DNA of 64,000 nt from Lepidonotus clava (lineage: Eukaryota > Annelida > Polychaeta > Phyllodocida > Polynoidae), in contig OW387147.1 of assembly GCA_936440205.1 (NCBI GenBank), positions 25,197,629 through 25,261,628 on the forward strand, written 5' to 3'. Both the position numbers and the translations under genes were made by a program. This document shows, piece after piece, positions 47,625-58,640 of the stretch; the stretch's first letter is position 1, and each line of letters begins with the position of its first letter. Below the pieces are notes generated by a model. It was not told the origin of the DNA, made no database searches, and saw nothing but the letters and a program-made list of their open reading frames with translations.

Positions 47625-50600
47625 CTAAATAACTGGGAACTTTTTGTAGAAATCCAACACTCTCAGGGGGGGAATACTGTACTTTGCCTTGCGATACGGA
47701 TGGTCTGTGGTTTTTTGGAGCCTGAATGAGAGTGATTGAATCAGGAACAATAAGTTCCAACGAGCTTCAAACTTGAAATAAAAAATCGTTTTGCGTTTCA
47801 AAAAGTAAGCGTTTAGTTTCAACGTTAACAGAACTCTTTTACTATCTCATGTGGCTAGAAATTGTCACAGGGTATGCCTTATTTATTCCATCTGCGTAAT
47901 CCGTTGGTTAATGTGTTGTTCTTCTTAGTAAAAGTAGGCCTATTTCCGCGAGATAGTGATTTGAAGTTTAACATCCAACAGTTCAGTCTGTCTGTAAGTG
48001 GACTGCATAATTGAATTAAAATGAGTAACGTCCACTACGTGCCATTTCTATACACTTTTGAGACGAGATAGGATAATCCAAACCTACATGTATTCTACCG
48101 ACATGGATGAGAAAGAAAAGAGTATCCCATATATATATGTGTCCGTGGTAACAATGTGGCATAGATTAGGCCCTACTCTATATACAGAAAAAGTTCCGGA
48201 GTTATAATATATGATATATATAAATTCTTTGAGAGTTTACACACAAAAACAAATCAAGGTTGATGCGGAGAGACACATTCGAAAAGCAGTAGTTGACAAG
48301 ATGTTATCAAATAGATAGTAACCGCTTTTAGACAGTTTTCATTTTAATTGATCTACCTCTAGCCCTAGGCTGCTTCAGTTTTTGTATCAGAAGGTCCTAT
48401 AAGTGGCCTGTTTCCATAGTAGCAGCTATACAGGACCTTTTTGTGTGGACACTGGAGGCTACTGGAGGAACTCCTGATGGATGATTAGGGATCTGCATGG
48501 ACTAATGGGCAGATCGGGTGGTATACACTGGATGTGTTTTTAAGTACTGTGATCTCAGGGCAGTAAATTAAAACAATCAATTAGCTATAGCGTCCTCACA
48601 CACCCCTTACCTATTGGTTAGAGAAGATATCCATTGATTGTCAGAGTTCCCTGTTCTTTGTCCAGTTCATTCATGCATATACCGCTTCCATTGTACAGAA
48701 AGGAGGAGTATGCTTAACAATCAAACAATTTTCTAAGCTAAATACACCAGGTCCCTTTAATACATTATGTATAGTATTCAATTGGGGGTCGGCTAGAGGT
48801 TCATAGATTAAAATTGATAAACTACAGTTTTATTATAATTGGATATATAGTTTATGTTGCAAAACATGTGCTGCTGCCGTTTTGGAACATTCGATTACCA
48901 AACTGACCTATCCGTATCAAGCTCATGTCGGCGCCACATTGGTGTACACGACAAAACATTTGAAAGAACTGTAAAGTCATGCTTAATTTCATGATCGCAT
49001 ATTATCATGGCTTTTGACCGCTTTTGGCTACTTCTCTGGCTGCTTTAGAATCTACCAAAAGAACTGATCAATAAGAGATAGACCGATGAGGGATCATAAT
49101 TTACTTTGAAATGATTCCCACCATTTTGATACCATCATTTAAGAGACAAAACTAAAAAGCATTTAAATTGCACGCGCAGGATATTGCTTGCTATCAGTAA
49201 CAGAGCTGCAGGAGCTGGTCTGTTTAAGTGTAATAATCAAACGTTTTCTCGATGAATGCCCATCCTAATTTTATGCCTTGCTTATAATATCATCCAACTA
49301 TATCGGTTATTTTTAGCGTGACTACAATAATATCACTTGACAAAACCACATAACTGCTGACCTATGACACCCCTACTCTACCCCCGGCATTACATTCTAC
49401 TTCTACTGGCCCCTTACTATGCCCTCCTTTTCGCTATGGCAGAATAGCCATGGATGTTTCTGACAAAAGAAAAAGGTTGAAATATGACCTCAATGACCCC
49501 TGCAGCCTCCTATAACATCCATCTCGGCAGTCGGAACCAATTCGGGGCCCGAAAGCTGAATTGGAAAGGTTGCTGACCGAGTAGGGTAGGCGCTGGGTCT
49601 TTTCTATCCATTACTTTCCACACTTTCCATTTTTGTGGAGGCGCACGATCTGCGTGTTCAAAATCAATGCCGACATGGTCTTCCCTTGGAATGCAGCACA
49701 GTTCTATTTTGAGGATACGCTCAAGCTTCTGCGAGTGGCAGAGTCTTTTCTGTGGGCGTATGGCATTGTTCGCGCTCCATTTTTAGAATATCAAGTACAT
49801 ATTTGAATTAAAACCTGTCTAACCTAGATTTTAACCAGCATTAAGCTATGGAAGTTTAACGTATTCGTTTTCGAAATTTTCATCACAAAGGAAAAAGTCA
49901 TAACAGCCTTTATGCATACATTCCCGGTGTATGGAAACTATTTTACTGTTCATGTGGAAGAGCACACCTTTGTGAAACGGATTGATTCAATAAAAAAAAG
50001 TATGCTGTGTCCTTTTCTGCTAATGAGCATCGTCTTGTTGGTTTGGAAATCCATATTATAGAACAGCCCCATAAACCAAGAGTAAAGCTGGGAACAGCAA
50101 TCCAATTACTTAACAGGCGTGGTCAGTTTTTAAAAAGCAAATTATCTTTAACCCCCAACATTTACTGCCATACTCTTCAGATTTTACCAGTAGGAGGAAC
50201 ACATGGACTTGCTATCAATAATGAGTGTTTTTCAATCTCATACAAAATTCCATTCCCAGACATACTTTTGCCTACGACATAAGAGAGAAAAAATATGACA
50301 ATGTTTGTCTTATTAGCCCAGCGGGAGAGAAGCCTTCAAATGTTTTATCTCTAAGGACAGAGTGGAATGATGGAGGATGAAGCCTGGCTAAAGTAATCCA
50401 TCATGTATGGGAGGATTTGAGATGTGTTGGATCGGCAGTTCTGAAACACAACTTTTTCTCCCTCTGGAAGACAGAAAAGATAACAAGGAGCATCTGAGAG
50501 ATTATAAAATGCTTCATCTTTTCAATCATACATCTTGGTAAATAATATAGCATCCACTTCTCACTGGGTATGACAGTCTCAATCTGTTTTGATGTACTTG
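47625..50600. other. Upstream DNA, no gene seen
   Basis: AT-rich. The 91-codon plus-strand frame at 50007-50282 has no recognisable domain and ordinary intergenic composition. Confidence 0.5.
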
Positions 50601-50602
50601 AT

Positions 50603-50748
50603 CATTAACGCATTATACTAGAGTAAGCACAAGTGACGACGGACTTGGGATAATAAAATTTTATTTGGAAAATTTTATAGGTAATATGATATTGATAATG
50701 TTGATTTTATTGTTTTAGATATATGTTGATAAAATAATATAAAAAGAG
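50603..50748 (-). repeat. Ngaro split repeat B2
   Basis: 146-bp direct repeat identical by eye to 50967-51112; starts CATTAACGCATTATACTAG on the plus strand. It forms the element's 3' outer end. Confidence 0.92.
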
Positions 50749-50793
50749 GTATATTGAATTATAAGGATATTTGATAAGGAGTGGGTGGGTGGG

Positions 50794-50966
50794 TGAAATT
50801 AGGTAGGATGTTGTTTGGGTGGTTGAAATATGGAGAAGAAGGAGTATGGGGGGGTAGTGTATTGAGGTGTATGGGACTGCCTGTAGATGGCAGTTTTGTA
50901 TGATGAGGGGTGCCTCCTCTAGGTGGCGCCAATGAGGCGTCCTGAACCAATGTTCATTGACACACC
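50794..50966 (-). repeat. Ngaro split repeat A2
   Basis: 173-bp direct repeat identical by eye to 55651-55823. It abuts B1 exactly and is separated from B2 by about 45 bp. Confidence 0.92.
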
Positions 50967-51112
50967 CATTAACGCATTATACTAGAGTAAGCACAAGTGA
51001 CGACGGACTTGGGATAATAAAATTTTATTTGGAAAATTTTATAGGTAATATGATATTGATAATGTTGATTTTATTGTTTTAGATATATGTTGATAAAATA
51101 ATATAAAAAGAG
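50967..51112 (-). repeat. Ngaro split repeat B1
   Basis: Internal copy of the B repeat, lying directly after the recombinase frame in element orientation. Confidence 0.92.
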
Positions 51113-51195
51113 CCAAGTCGCCATGTTATTTAAATGATGAGAATGATTAAAATATATGTGGGAAGTGGGTGGGAGGGAGTAAGATTTTATAGAAT

Positions 51196-54045
51196 CTATC
51201 TGTGTCCTCTCAGTTTGTGTGAATTGAGGCGATGAGCGCCGAGTTCACTTCCTTGTGTGCGTTCAGCCGAATGTACGTCTGATACGCATTTGACTTCCAG
51301 CCCCCGTATTCCTTTATTTGTGCTTCGGAGCAGCCCTGCTTTGCTGCCTGTGTGGCAGCGGATTTCCTTAGGCTGTGCAGGGAGAATAGTTTCGATTCGA
51401 CTCCGATATCTGCCATAGCACTGTTCCATACCGCCCTTAGTACCGGCACCATGATCGGATTTTTGTCCGCGAACATGAACATCGGATCGGTGCGGTGCTG
51501 CGTCGGGATGTCCTGTATTGAGCGTGTTAATGCTCTGACCGGGCATAACGTGGGGGCTGGGGTTGCGCTCATAGTCACTGTTTTGGACTGACCAGTCTTC
51601 TGCATATTCTTTGCCCACTTTATTTGGAGCTGCATCGATGTCCCCGACAGCCTCACGTCGCCTCTTGTGAGGTGCCTTGTAGCGTCGAACTTGGAGACCG
51701 TCGGAGGGAGGACCTCCGATTGTCGCAGGGCCCCATAGTACATGATGAGGATGGCCGCGCGAGCGGCCCTGCCAACCAGTGAGTCCGGGAGCGCTGCTAG
51801 TAGGCGGCGCAACATGTCCATCGGGAGGGGGGCCTTGACCCTCGGTGTGTATGTCTTGTTCCTCTGTACCGCGTCTAGCGCTCTGCGCACCCTGAAGTTC
51901 TCCGTTGCTGCAGCGTCTCCTCCAGCTAGCCTGATGTACTGCCTGATGTGCGATATATGGTTGACGATAGTCGCTGGTGCTGAGACCATCGTGGCGAGGT
52001 ACTCGATGTATGCGCAGAACCTGTCGGTTGACGGAGTCAGCGGGTCCATCTTGGCGTGTCGTGCAAACGCCAGGTATGTTCGTGTCGCCGCCCTCCTGTT
52101 TGCCGTTGTGCCCGGTGCGCGAGCTTGTTCCTGTCTGCGGGCCGCCTGGCCCAGCAGCCACTCGAGCGCCGGATCTGGAATGCATGGTTAGATCGTTTAG
52201 GATGTATGTACATGGTTGAACGATTTCTAGGCCAAGATCATGAACGATTTGGTGTGCTAGATTGGCGTATTTTGGGTGGATGTGTACTCTGCTCAGTGCG
52301 TCGGCAAGAATGTTACTCTCCCCAGGGATGTGATGGAAGGATATAGCGATGTCGAGCACAGCCTGTATCATCCAGACTGCCCTGGCACACTCAAGGAGTA
52401 CTTTGTTCCTACCCCTACCCGAGCGTATGACGTGTACCGCTGCGTAGTTATCGCACCAGACCCGAATGTGTTGACCCCTATGGCTTTCTCCCAAGAATGT
52501 GTGCAGAGCCATGACCACATTCGCTGCTTCTATTTCAGTTATATTGTGGACTTCGTCTGTCATGTCAGCAATCTGGCCCGCGTAGGCCTTCTCCCCGTCG
52601 GCAGCACCTATGCCGGTGAGGCAGGCGTCCACGTAAATTTCCTTGGTCGGGTCTGGTCCTGGGATGAGCGCTACCCCGTTCCATTGATGCATGAACTCAT
52701 CCAACCATCGAAAGTCGGCTTTCATGTCTGCGTTGATGTTGCAGTGAATGCGTGTCATTCCTCTCAGTGCGTCCAGGAGGCGCGCCACAAACAGGCGCGC
52801 CGCAGGCACGCATTTAGAGATGTGGAGTACCGAGCCGATGATGGATTGAAGTTTCTTCCTAGTGATAGAGCGCTTTTTCTGGACGCCCCGTATTTCCTCT
52901 CTCAGCTGGTCGACTTTGTCCTGGGGCATTGAGAGGCGCATCCGCTCGGCGTCGATCTCCACTCCCAACCATCTGACCATCGTGGCCGGGGGTTGGAGTT
53001 TCTCGGGGGCCTCGGGCAATCCCAGTTCCTCAATGAGGGAGCGTGCCATACTGTAGTGTAACATCGCCTGCTGCTTATCCGGGGCCAGGATGATTAGGTC
53101 ATCTAAATACATGGCTGCCTGCACCCCTTGCGCTGCCAGTATTGAGACTATGGCCCCGGCCACCCTCTGCATGTGGTATGAGGATGCCCTACTACCAAAG
53201 GGCATCGCGGTGTCGCAGTAAAAGGCCCCATCCCACTGGAGGCAGAGGAGTGGCCAGTCCAGGGGGTCTGAGCGGAAGTTCTTGTACGCGTGTGCTATGT
53301 CGATGGTGCACATATAGCTGCCTGGTCCCGATAGTAGAAGTTTCCGAACAAAAGCGTCTACTGTAGGGAGGGAGTGTTCGCGTTCAATGCCATAAATGGC
53401 ATTTTTCATCACATATGCGTTTACGGACGCGTCCTCTGGGTACGTGAGGTCGGTGATGATACGACGGTTGTCTGAATCCTTCTTTGGGCGCGACATCATG
53501 GGTGCCACATGGCACCATTCCTTGAAAGGTGGAGCGTGGTACGGGCCCAGCAGACCCCCCATATCCTTCTCTTTCCTGAGGAACTTGTCTATATGATCCG
53601 GGAACTGTGTGGCGCTCGGGTGATTTTGCACCCCCACCGTATCTGATGTCGGGCCCATGTATCCGAGAGGGAAGCCGTACTGCACAAAGGGGATGACGTC
53701 GGCGAACTCGCCCATTAGTGGCTCATACTTTTTCCATGCGTGTACCTTGAGATTGGATGGGATGGGGACCTTGGCACCCATAGCGTTGGGGAGCCCTGTT
53801 CGTTTAACTTCATCGTATATGTCGCCCATCTGGCCCGTTTCACACGATGTGTTCCTTTCGGGCCACTCCGCTCTCCTATGGTCCGCGAACCTGTGAGGGC
53901 GCGTGTCGACCCCATCGTTAATACCCGTGCGACAGATCTTGCGCACCCTGGCGAAGTCTGGCATTGTAGATTTTTCGTCGCCCGGGGGGGCTCGCCCCTT
54001 CTGTTCCCTGTCGGGTGGTCGGTTACTGCTGGTCTCCTTCCTCAT
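51196..54045 (-). CDS. Ngaro reverse transcriptase-RNase H frame
   Basis: A long open frame of 949 codons, part of the fossil element. The first roughly 600 residues show a reverse transcriptase with the catalytic YLDD motif, and then a retroelement RNase H. The remainder of the frame overlaps the recombinase coding region in another frame, an arrangement known in this order of elements. It belongs to the mobile element and is not a host gene. Confidence 0.9.
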   Translation of the reverse strand: MRKETSSNRPPDREQKGRAPPGDEKSTMPDFARVRKICRTGINDGVDTRPHRFADHRRAEWPERNTSCETGQMGDIYDEVKRTGLPNAMGAKVPIPSNLKVHAWKKYEPLMGEFADVIPFVQYGFPLGYMGPTSDTVGVQNHPSATQFPDHIDKFLRKEKDMGGLLGPYHAPPFKEWCHVAPMMSRPKKDSDNRRIITDLTYPEDASVNAYVMKNAIYGIEREHSLPTVDAFVRKLLLSGPGSYMCTIDIAHAYKNFRSDPLDWPLLCLQWDGAFYCDTAMPFGSRASSYHMQRVAGAIVSILAAQGVQAAMYLDDLIILAPDKQQAMLHYSMARSLIEELGLPEAPEKLQPPATMVRWLGVEIDAERMRLSMPQDKVDQLREEIRGVQKKRSITRKKLQSIIGSVLHISKCVPAARLFVARLLDALRGMTRIHCNINADMKADFRWLDEFMHQWNGVALIPGPDPTKEIYVDACLTGIGAADGEKAYAGQIADMTDEVHNITEIEAANVVMALHTFLGESHRGQHIRVWCDNYAAVHVIRSGRGRNKVLLECARAVWMIQAVLDIAISFHHIPGESNILADALSRVHIHPKYANLAHQIVHDLGLEIVQPCTYILNDLTMHSRSGARVAAGPGGPQTGTSSRTGHNGKQEGGDTNIPGVCTTRQDGPADSVNRQVLRIHRVPRHDGLSTSDYRQPYIAHQAVHQASWRRRCSNGELQGAQSARRGTEEQDIHTEGQGPPPDGHVAPPTSSAPGLTGWQGRSRGHPHHVLWGPATIGGPPSDGLQVRRYKAPHKRRREAVGDIDAAPNKVGKEYAEDWSVQNSDYERNPSPHVMPGQSINTLNTGHPDAAPHRSDVHVRGQKSDHGAGTKGGMEQCYGRYRSRIETILPAQPKEIRCHTGSKAGLLRSTNKGIRGLEVKCVSDVHSAERTQGSELGAHRLNSHKLRGHR
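51210..52049 (-). CDS. Ngaro tyrosine recombinase frame
   Basis: 280-codon frame with the tyrosine-recombinase signature: an arginine in the GALRQSE box, the HSLRKSAA box, and a late GGWKSNAYQTY box with the candidate nucleophilic tyrosine. This enzyme replaces the integrase of LTR elements and explains the split repeats and lack of target duplication. It overlaps the preceding frame. Part of the mobile element. Confidence 0.92.
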   Translation of the reverse strand: MDPLTPSTDRFCAYIEYLATMVSAPATIVNHISHIRQYIRLAGGDAAATENFRVRRALDAVQRNKTYTPRVKAPLPMDMLRRLLAALPDSLVGRAARAAILIMYYGALRQSEVLPPTVSKFDATRHLTRGDVRLSGTSMQLQIKWAKNMQKTGQSKTVTMSATPAPTLCPVRALTRSIQDIPTQHRTDPMFMFADKNPIMVPVLRAVWNSAMADIGVESKLFSLHSLRKSAATQAAKQGCSEAQIKEYGGWKSNAYQTYIRLNAHKEVNSALIASIHTN

Positions 54046-54095
54046 CTCGACTGCCTGGGTTGGGGGCGGGTCGTCCTGTTGAAGTACCGGCGCGT

Positions 54096-55505
54096 CTACT
54101 GTGGGGGTGCCATAGGACGCGCCGCCTGCGCGTTTTTTGGAACCTGACCGTAAACTGGGTTGTGAATATGTGGCCTCTGGTACTGTTGCTGTGTTGAGGA
54201 CACGAAATACTGCGGTGGGCGTGTGTCCGCTTGAGCCTGATATCCCTGGTTATATTGAGTTGTCTGGGGCGGATGGAACGGGGCTTCCTGCGGGGCGCCA
54301 TCTCTCATCTTTCGTCCACAGTTAATAATGTTGTGTCCGCCTATCTGTTTTCCAGCCACGTCGCAATACATACAGATGTGGAGGTGTTTTATGGCGCCGT
54401 CGTCGTGGGTCGCCCTGTGTACACATCCGTTGCGTGTGTTGAACTCGCGACACGCCATCTCCCTCCTGGTGATGGGCCTGGGCTGCTGATTTTTCTGGTG
54501 GTGCGTAGCGTTGCCTCCCCCCGTCATCGTGATCCTTACCCGCTCGTTCTGTATTCTCTGTGTATCGGACCACCTCATGTGTCCCTTCTCTACCTCGTCC
54601 CAGATAAGTTGAGACCAGCGGCGGACTGCCGCCCAGTCTCTTTCCATACAATCATGAATAACATCCTGAAGGTGTTCTATGATATAGGGGTAATCGTCAG
54701 GGTGATATGCTCGGTAATCCCTGAGGAGAGCGACAAATGCATGCAGGTACTCTAACTGTGATAGGGACGCTCTGACGTCCAGTTTTTGTTTAACCGTGTA
54801 ACATGCCTCCCTTTGTATGAACATGTATGGCTTGGTCATTTCCCTTTCCCCATGAATTTCGGTAGAAACGGTGTGCTTACCCTCGGCGTGCTCAAACCTG
54901 AAGCGCTCCCGTTCCATATATTTGTCGATATATCCGTCGGCGTTGGCCCTCCGGCGAAGCGTGTCCGGACGTGGCAGGCTAGGGGGTGAGACGCTGCGTT
55001 GTTGTCGGCGCTGTGCGGCCGACGTGCGGCGGGAATGGGGCCCGGCGTCCCTCCTCGAGATCCTAGGCGTGGGGTCCGGCATCGATCCCTCGCGGTGCCT
55101 CGTCGACGGGGGTGTGCTGTGATATACAGGGTCATGGTTATCGAGTGCAGAATTAATGAGAAGATCAAGTTTTCCCGTGATGTCCTTCATATCCTGTCTT
55201 ACTCCCTTCACTTCCCTTTCTAGTGTGTCGATTCTGCGGCTACTGTCACTGTGTGAGCGGGTGCTACTCGCCGCTGAACTTTTACGACTAGTGTCTTGGC
55301 CTACGTAGTTAGAACCATGGCTCTCTAAGTCTTCTTCTCCCCTTTGTGAACCACCCTCCGACGTCCCATATGCTTGGGTCGTCTCCCCTGAGTATTTCGG
55401 TGCGAAGCTAATTTCACTTTGCTCCTCCACCTCTCTAGTTATACGTGAGCGTGCTCGGTCCTTAGCGGCCCTGGCCCGCGTCTTGGGGCCGTCCCTGCCG
55501 GGCAT
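54096..55505 (-). CDS. Ngaro gag-like frame
   Basis: 469-codon frame at the element's 5' side. It is rich in Arg/Ser/Glu, with a coiled-coil-like stretch near residues 90-120. A cysteine/histidine-rich segment toward the C-terminus (CREFNTRNGC through GHNIINC) resembles the zinc-knuckle-like part of DIRS-order gag proteins. Part of the mobile element. Confidence 0.8.
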   Translation of the reverse strand: MPGRDGPKTRARAAKDRARSRITREVEEQSEISFAPKYSGETTQAYGTSEGGSQRGEEDLESHGSNYVGQDTSRKSSAASSTRSHSDSSRRIDTLEREVKGVRQDMKDITGKLDLLINSALDNHDPVYHSTPPSTRHREGSMPDPTPRISRRDAGPHSRRTSAAQRRQQRSVSPPSLPRPDTLRRRANADGYIDKYMERERFRFEHAEGKHTVSTEIHGEREMTKPYMFIQREACYTVKQKLDVRASLSQLEYLHAFVALLRDYRAYHPDDYPYIIEHLQDVIHDCMERDWAAVRRWSQLIWDEVEKGHMRWSDTQRIQNERVRITMTGGGNATHHQKNQQPRPITRREMACREFNTRNGCVHRATHDDGAIKHLHICMYCDVAGKQIGGHNIINCGRKMRDGAPQEAPFHPPQTTQYNQGYQAQADTRPPQYFVSSTQQQYQRPHIHNPVYGQVPKNAQAARPMAPPQ

Positions 55506-55650
55506 TATGACAGTTTTTTGGTAAGAATATAGGCGTAAATGTGTTACCTACGAGTCTCCCAATGTTCGTACGATACCTGGCAGGTGTGGTGTAGGGTTTG
55601 CCACAGGAATTACGGGCGGATGGCACGGTAGAGTGGTGGTTTTCGTGGGA

Positions 55651-55823
55651 TGAAATTAGGTAGGATGTTGTTTGGGTGGTTGAAATATGGAGAAGAAGGA
55701 GTATGGGGGGGTAGTGTATTGAGGTGTATGGGACTGCCTGTAGATGGCAGTTTTGTATGATGAGGGGTGCCTCCTCTAGGTGGCGCCAATGAGGCGTCCT
55801 GAACCAATGTTCATTGACACACC
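55651..55823 (-). repeat. Ngaro split repeat A1
   Basis: 173-bp repeat forming the element's 5' outer end; identical by eye to A2. Confidence 0.92.
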
Positions 55824-56159
55824 AATTGAGAATGTGGCAATAAGTTGGCACCATAAAGGCCTCGTATATAATATGCCTTAATGGGTTGATATCGGATTTG
55901 TTGTCATTTCCCAAGAGAGGGCTCATACTTTTAAACTTTTAAAACTGAGTCAGTAAAATGTTCACTATGTCACTTTGTAGTTGGAAATCTAATAGACAGC
56001 TGCAGTTCAGGGTCAGTGAAAGAGCGGTTCGGGTGAACGCATTCAAAGAATTTACGACCAGTAAAGTGAGTTGCAGTAGTAAAATGAGAAAAAAATGAGA
56101 AAATATATTTCTCCTGGGAAGGTAATTCATAACTGTAGCCTATGAAGACGAGAGAAGGG

Positions 56160-56900
56160 AGAAGGTTGAAGGGGGTTGTGGCAGCTGTCTGAGTGGTTCC
56201 TCCAGCCCCAGTCTCTGATCTATCATCTATCCAGTGCCATCTCAGCCTGGCACAATGGTGACTGACACCTCCAGGGTCTGCAGGGGGCACAGGAGGAGAG
56301 GGCAGGGCAGATTGGTGGTAGCCAGAGGGAGCCACAGCAGCACAAAGGGGCTCAGCGCAAGGGCCCCATAATGATATCAAAAGGAATTGGAAGTCAGGCA
56401 CGTGATCAGGCTAGAGACAGCCGCCCTGGAGGAAAAGCAGGAAGATTGAGGCTTAGCCTGCCATATTGCAGGCAGTCGCCAGGGGGTAGGGATTGGAAAT
56501 TTCCCCAATCTAAATAATAGCTAAAATATATAGGGCTATAGATCCAATGACATACAGCCAATACTATGGCCAAAATGGCCCGTTAGGCGAGATAGCCAGC
56601 CCGTAGGTTTCGGCAGGAAAATGCAATTGCCAATACCCATGAGAAGAATAAGGAGAGGGACCGCAGGAGAGGGGTGGAATTGGCAAGACTTCTGACACCT
56701 CCTGTGCCCCACTGGAGAAGAAGCTCCATGTCCGGGCTGGAGTAAAAGGGTTATCTGGGGGATTGACAGCCTGACGAGCTGCTCACAATGGGACCCTGGA
56801 GGAGCACCTCCAGGGCGCATGCGTGAGGGCCGGAGGAGGGGGCAAAGATGTGGAGAAACGTGAGGTGTTGGGGGATGAAGGGCAGGCAGAGGGCACAATA
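56160..56900. promoter_or_regulatory. Motif island: CTCCAGGG x2, CCCTGGAG x2, GAGCTGCTC
   Basis: GC-richer block with CTCCAGGG at about 56272 and 56812, CCCTGGAG at about 56433 and 56791, and GAGCTGCTC at 56776-56784. A GCGCATGCG NRF1-like word is at about 56816-56824. Open frames on the minus strand (143 and 120 codons) cross it but resemble no protein I know. Putative enhancer or promoter. Confidence 0.42.
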
Positions 56901-58330
56901 AGGTCAGAAAAGGGAGTAGGAAGATCTTGCAGGTTTTTAAAAGGTCTTATGACTTCTGAGAATTTTGGTATAATCTTTGCATGTTTCCCTGCAATATTCA
57001 AATGCATCCTCAAGTATAACATTTTTAGCGCAAGAACTACTCCATTCATTAACCTTTATCTATTGCTCAGCCGATAGTTTAAACTGACACGATTAATAGC
57101 CTATGTAGCTCACTTGTGCAAAAAGCCTACATGATTGGATCAAAGAATGAAAATAAATGTGGTTTTAATCGAAATAATGCCCTAAAATAAGAAAAATCAC
57201 AACCAAGCTTCAAGAAGAAACCTTCCGTGGCTGACCTAGCTTCTATGATTCATTCCACCACTTGCTTTCCCGAGGTTTCACCCAGAACACAGCCCCACTT
57301 CCTTAAGCACAGAGAAGAAATATGAGTGACAAGAAAATAACTCGCAACCTGTAATAGATCATAGCCACCACTAAGGGTCTAGAGGGAGTGGTAGACAACC
57401 ACTGGCCTCTTCTCCCAATGTGATTTGTCCTCATCAACTAAGGCATCGATCGCTGGAAACTTCACAAGGGGGGACACTATTCCTCGACCAACAACCACCT
57501 ATCACCACTTCCGCTTGGCCGGTGACCCCTGGTGATCAGGAGAGGAACGAGCAGCAACTGCTTCCACCCGAGTGAGAGTGTCTGGCAAGGCAGTGGTACC
57601 AAGAGGGGAGGTGTCCAGGCCAGGCACACCCCTATTTCTCTCCTGATTTATTGGTGTGCAATTAGACTGACCAGCCTGGAGAGTGGAGTTCAGTGGGGAG
57701 CAAACAGAAGGGATCTTTATTCGCCTCCACCGGCTACTCTCCAAGCCGATGTCGGGTTGGTGGTGTTGGTGGTAGGGAAGGGAAGGACAGGCAGGGTGAG
57801 GTTGATTTGCGTTGTACATTTCCAGAGAGTCATTTGTAGCTGGGATACAGTACTAAAGTGAGCCTGGTTGAACACATGTCTGGATTTATTGGATTGAATG
57901 GATTTTATTGGGCATGATGGAACACTAAAGCTATTCTGTGCAAGTGAAAGGCTGCTCGATTCTGTGCACGCAGAACGGTACACGTAAAACTAAATGGTAC
58001 TGCAGCCACATTTATGCACTACAATTATATAAACTGACCACCCTATCAATGGGTTATTCGCTTTTAATCTGATTTTTCCTTAATTTACAAAGATTAAGCA
58101 CATTTATTGGTGATTAATGTCCTTTCTACATCAGTAGGTGTACAAACCTAGAAACAAAATTAATGGAAAAAATGTCTGCAAGTTAAAGCCAATTCCAAAC
58201 TCTAAGAGATTATGGCGAGCAAAAACAGTAGGAAAAATTGAATCCATCTAGAAACAAAATTAAGTTTAAGAGTTAAACCAAGAGGAACATGAAAGCATAA
58301 TCTACCAAATCTAGGTACGTTATAAGAATT
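56901..58330. other. Upstream DNA with a weak island at 57.45-57.83 kb
   Basis: Overlapping open frames of about 105 codons on both strands cross 57500-57860, but neither is recognisable. The rest is AT-rich. Confidence 0.4.
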
Positions 58331-58339
58331 CTAGTGACA

Positions 58340-58640
58340 TTAATTCAGTTCAAGTCAATTGCAGAATTGCTGGAGGACGTTGAAAAAAGAACACTCAAGC
58401 TACAGTATCTCTTCCGGAGCTGTTTTTATCAACTAACCAAGCCACTGCTTGGAGAATGTGTCAGCAGGACCAAATGTAGGGCTCGGAGACTGAGCCCCCG
58501 TAATGGCGGTGGTCAGCCTCGGTCACGTGACTGGACTGACCAATCAGAGGCGGCCATAATGACACAGGAGAAGTGATGACAGATGTAGGGTGGTGTAAGG
58601 GGGCAGGAGGGAGGGGTGTCCTCCAGGGCTGGAGGGACGT
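58340..58640. promoter_or_regulatory. Promoter-like cluster: CACGTG, CCAAT and YY1-like sites
   Basis: GTCACGTGAC (palindromic USF/MYC-type E-box, about 58523-58532), ACCAATCAGAG (CCAAT box, about 58539) and GGCGGCCATAATG (YY1-like, about 58550) fall within 40 bp, with CTCCAGGG at about 58622. This spacing is typical of a TATA-less promoter. If so, it could serve the minus-strand receptor or an unseen neighbour. No transcript evidence. Confidence 0.4.

Larger units (their letters stand above)
50603..55823 (-). mobile_element. Ngaro-type tyrosine-recombinase retroelement, whole-looking
   Basis: A 5.2-kb element of the DIRS/Ngaro order, on the minus strand. Parts in element order: direct repeat A1 (55823-55651), gag-like frame, reverse transcriptase-RNase H frame, overlapping tyrosine-recombinase frame, then repeats B1 (51112-50967), A2 (50966-50794) and B2 (50748-50603). 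This A1-genes-B1-A2-B2 split direct repeat order is diagnostic of Ngaro-like elements, as opposed to the inverted ends of DIRS-1. The A copies (173 bp) and B copies (146 bp) look identical by eye, so the insertion is young. All three frames look intact; I count no obvious breaks. No target duplication is seen, as expected for recombinase-mediated insertion. It sits upstream of the receptor gene, outside known exons. Confidence 0.93.

Noticed and set aside
51352-55223. Many plus-strand frames across the Ngaro element (up to 218 codons)
   Set aside because: Shadows of the GC-rich minus-strand frames of the element.
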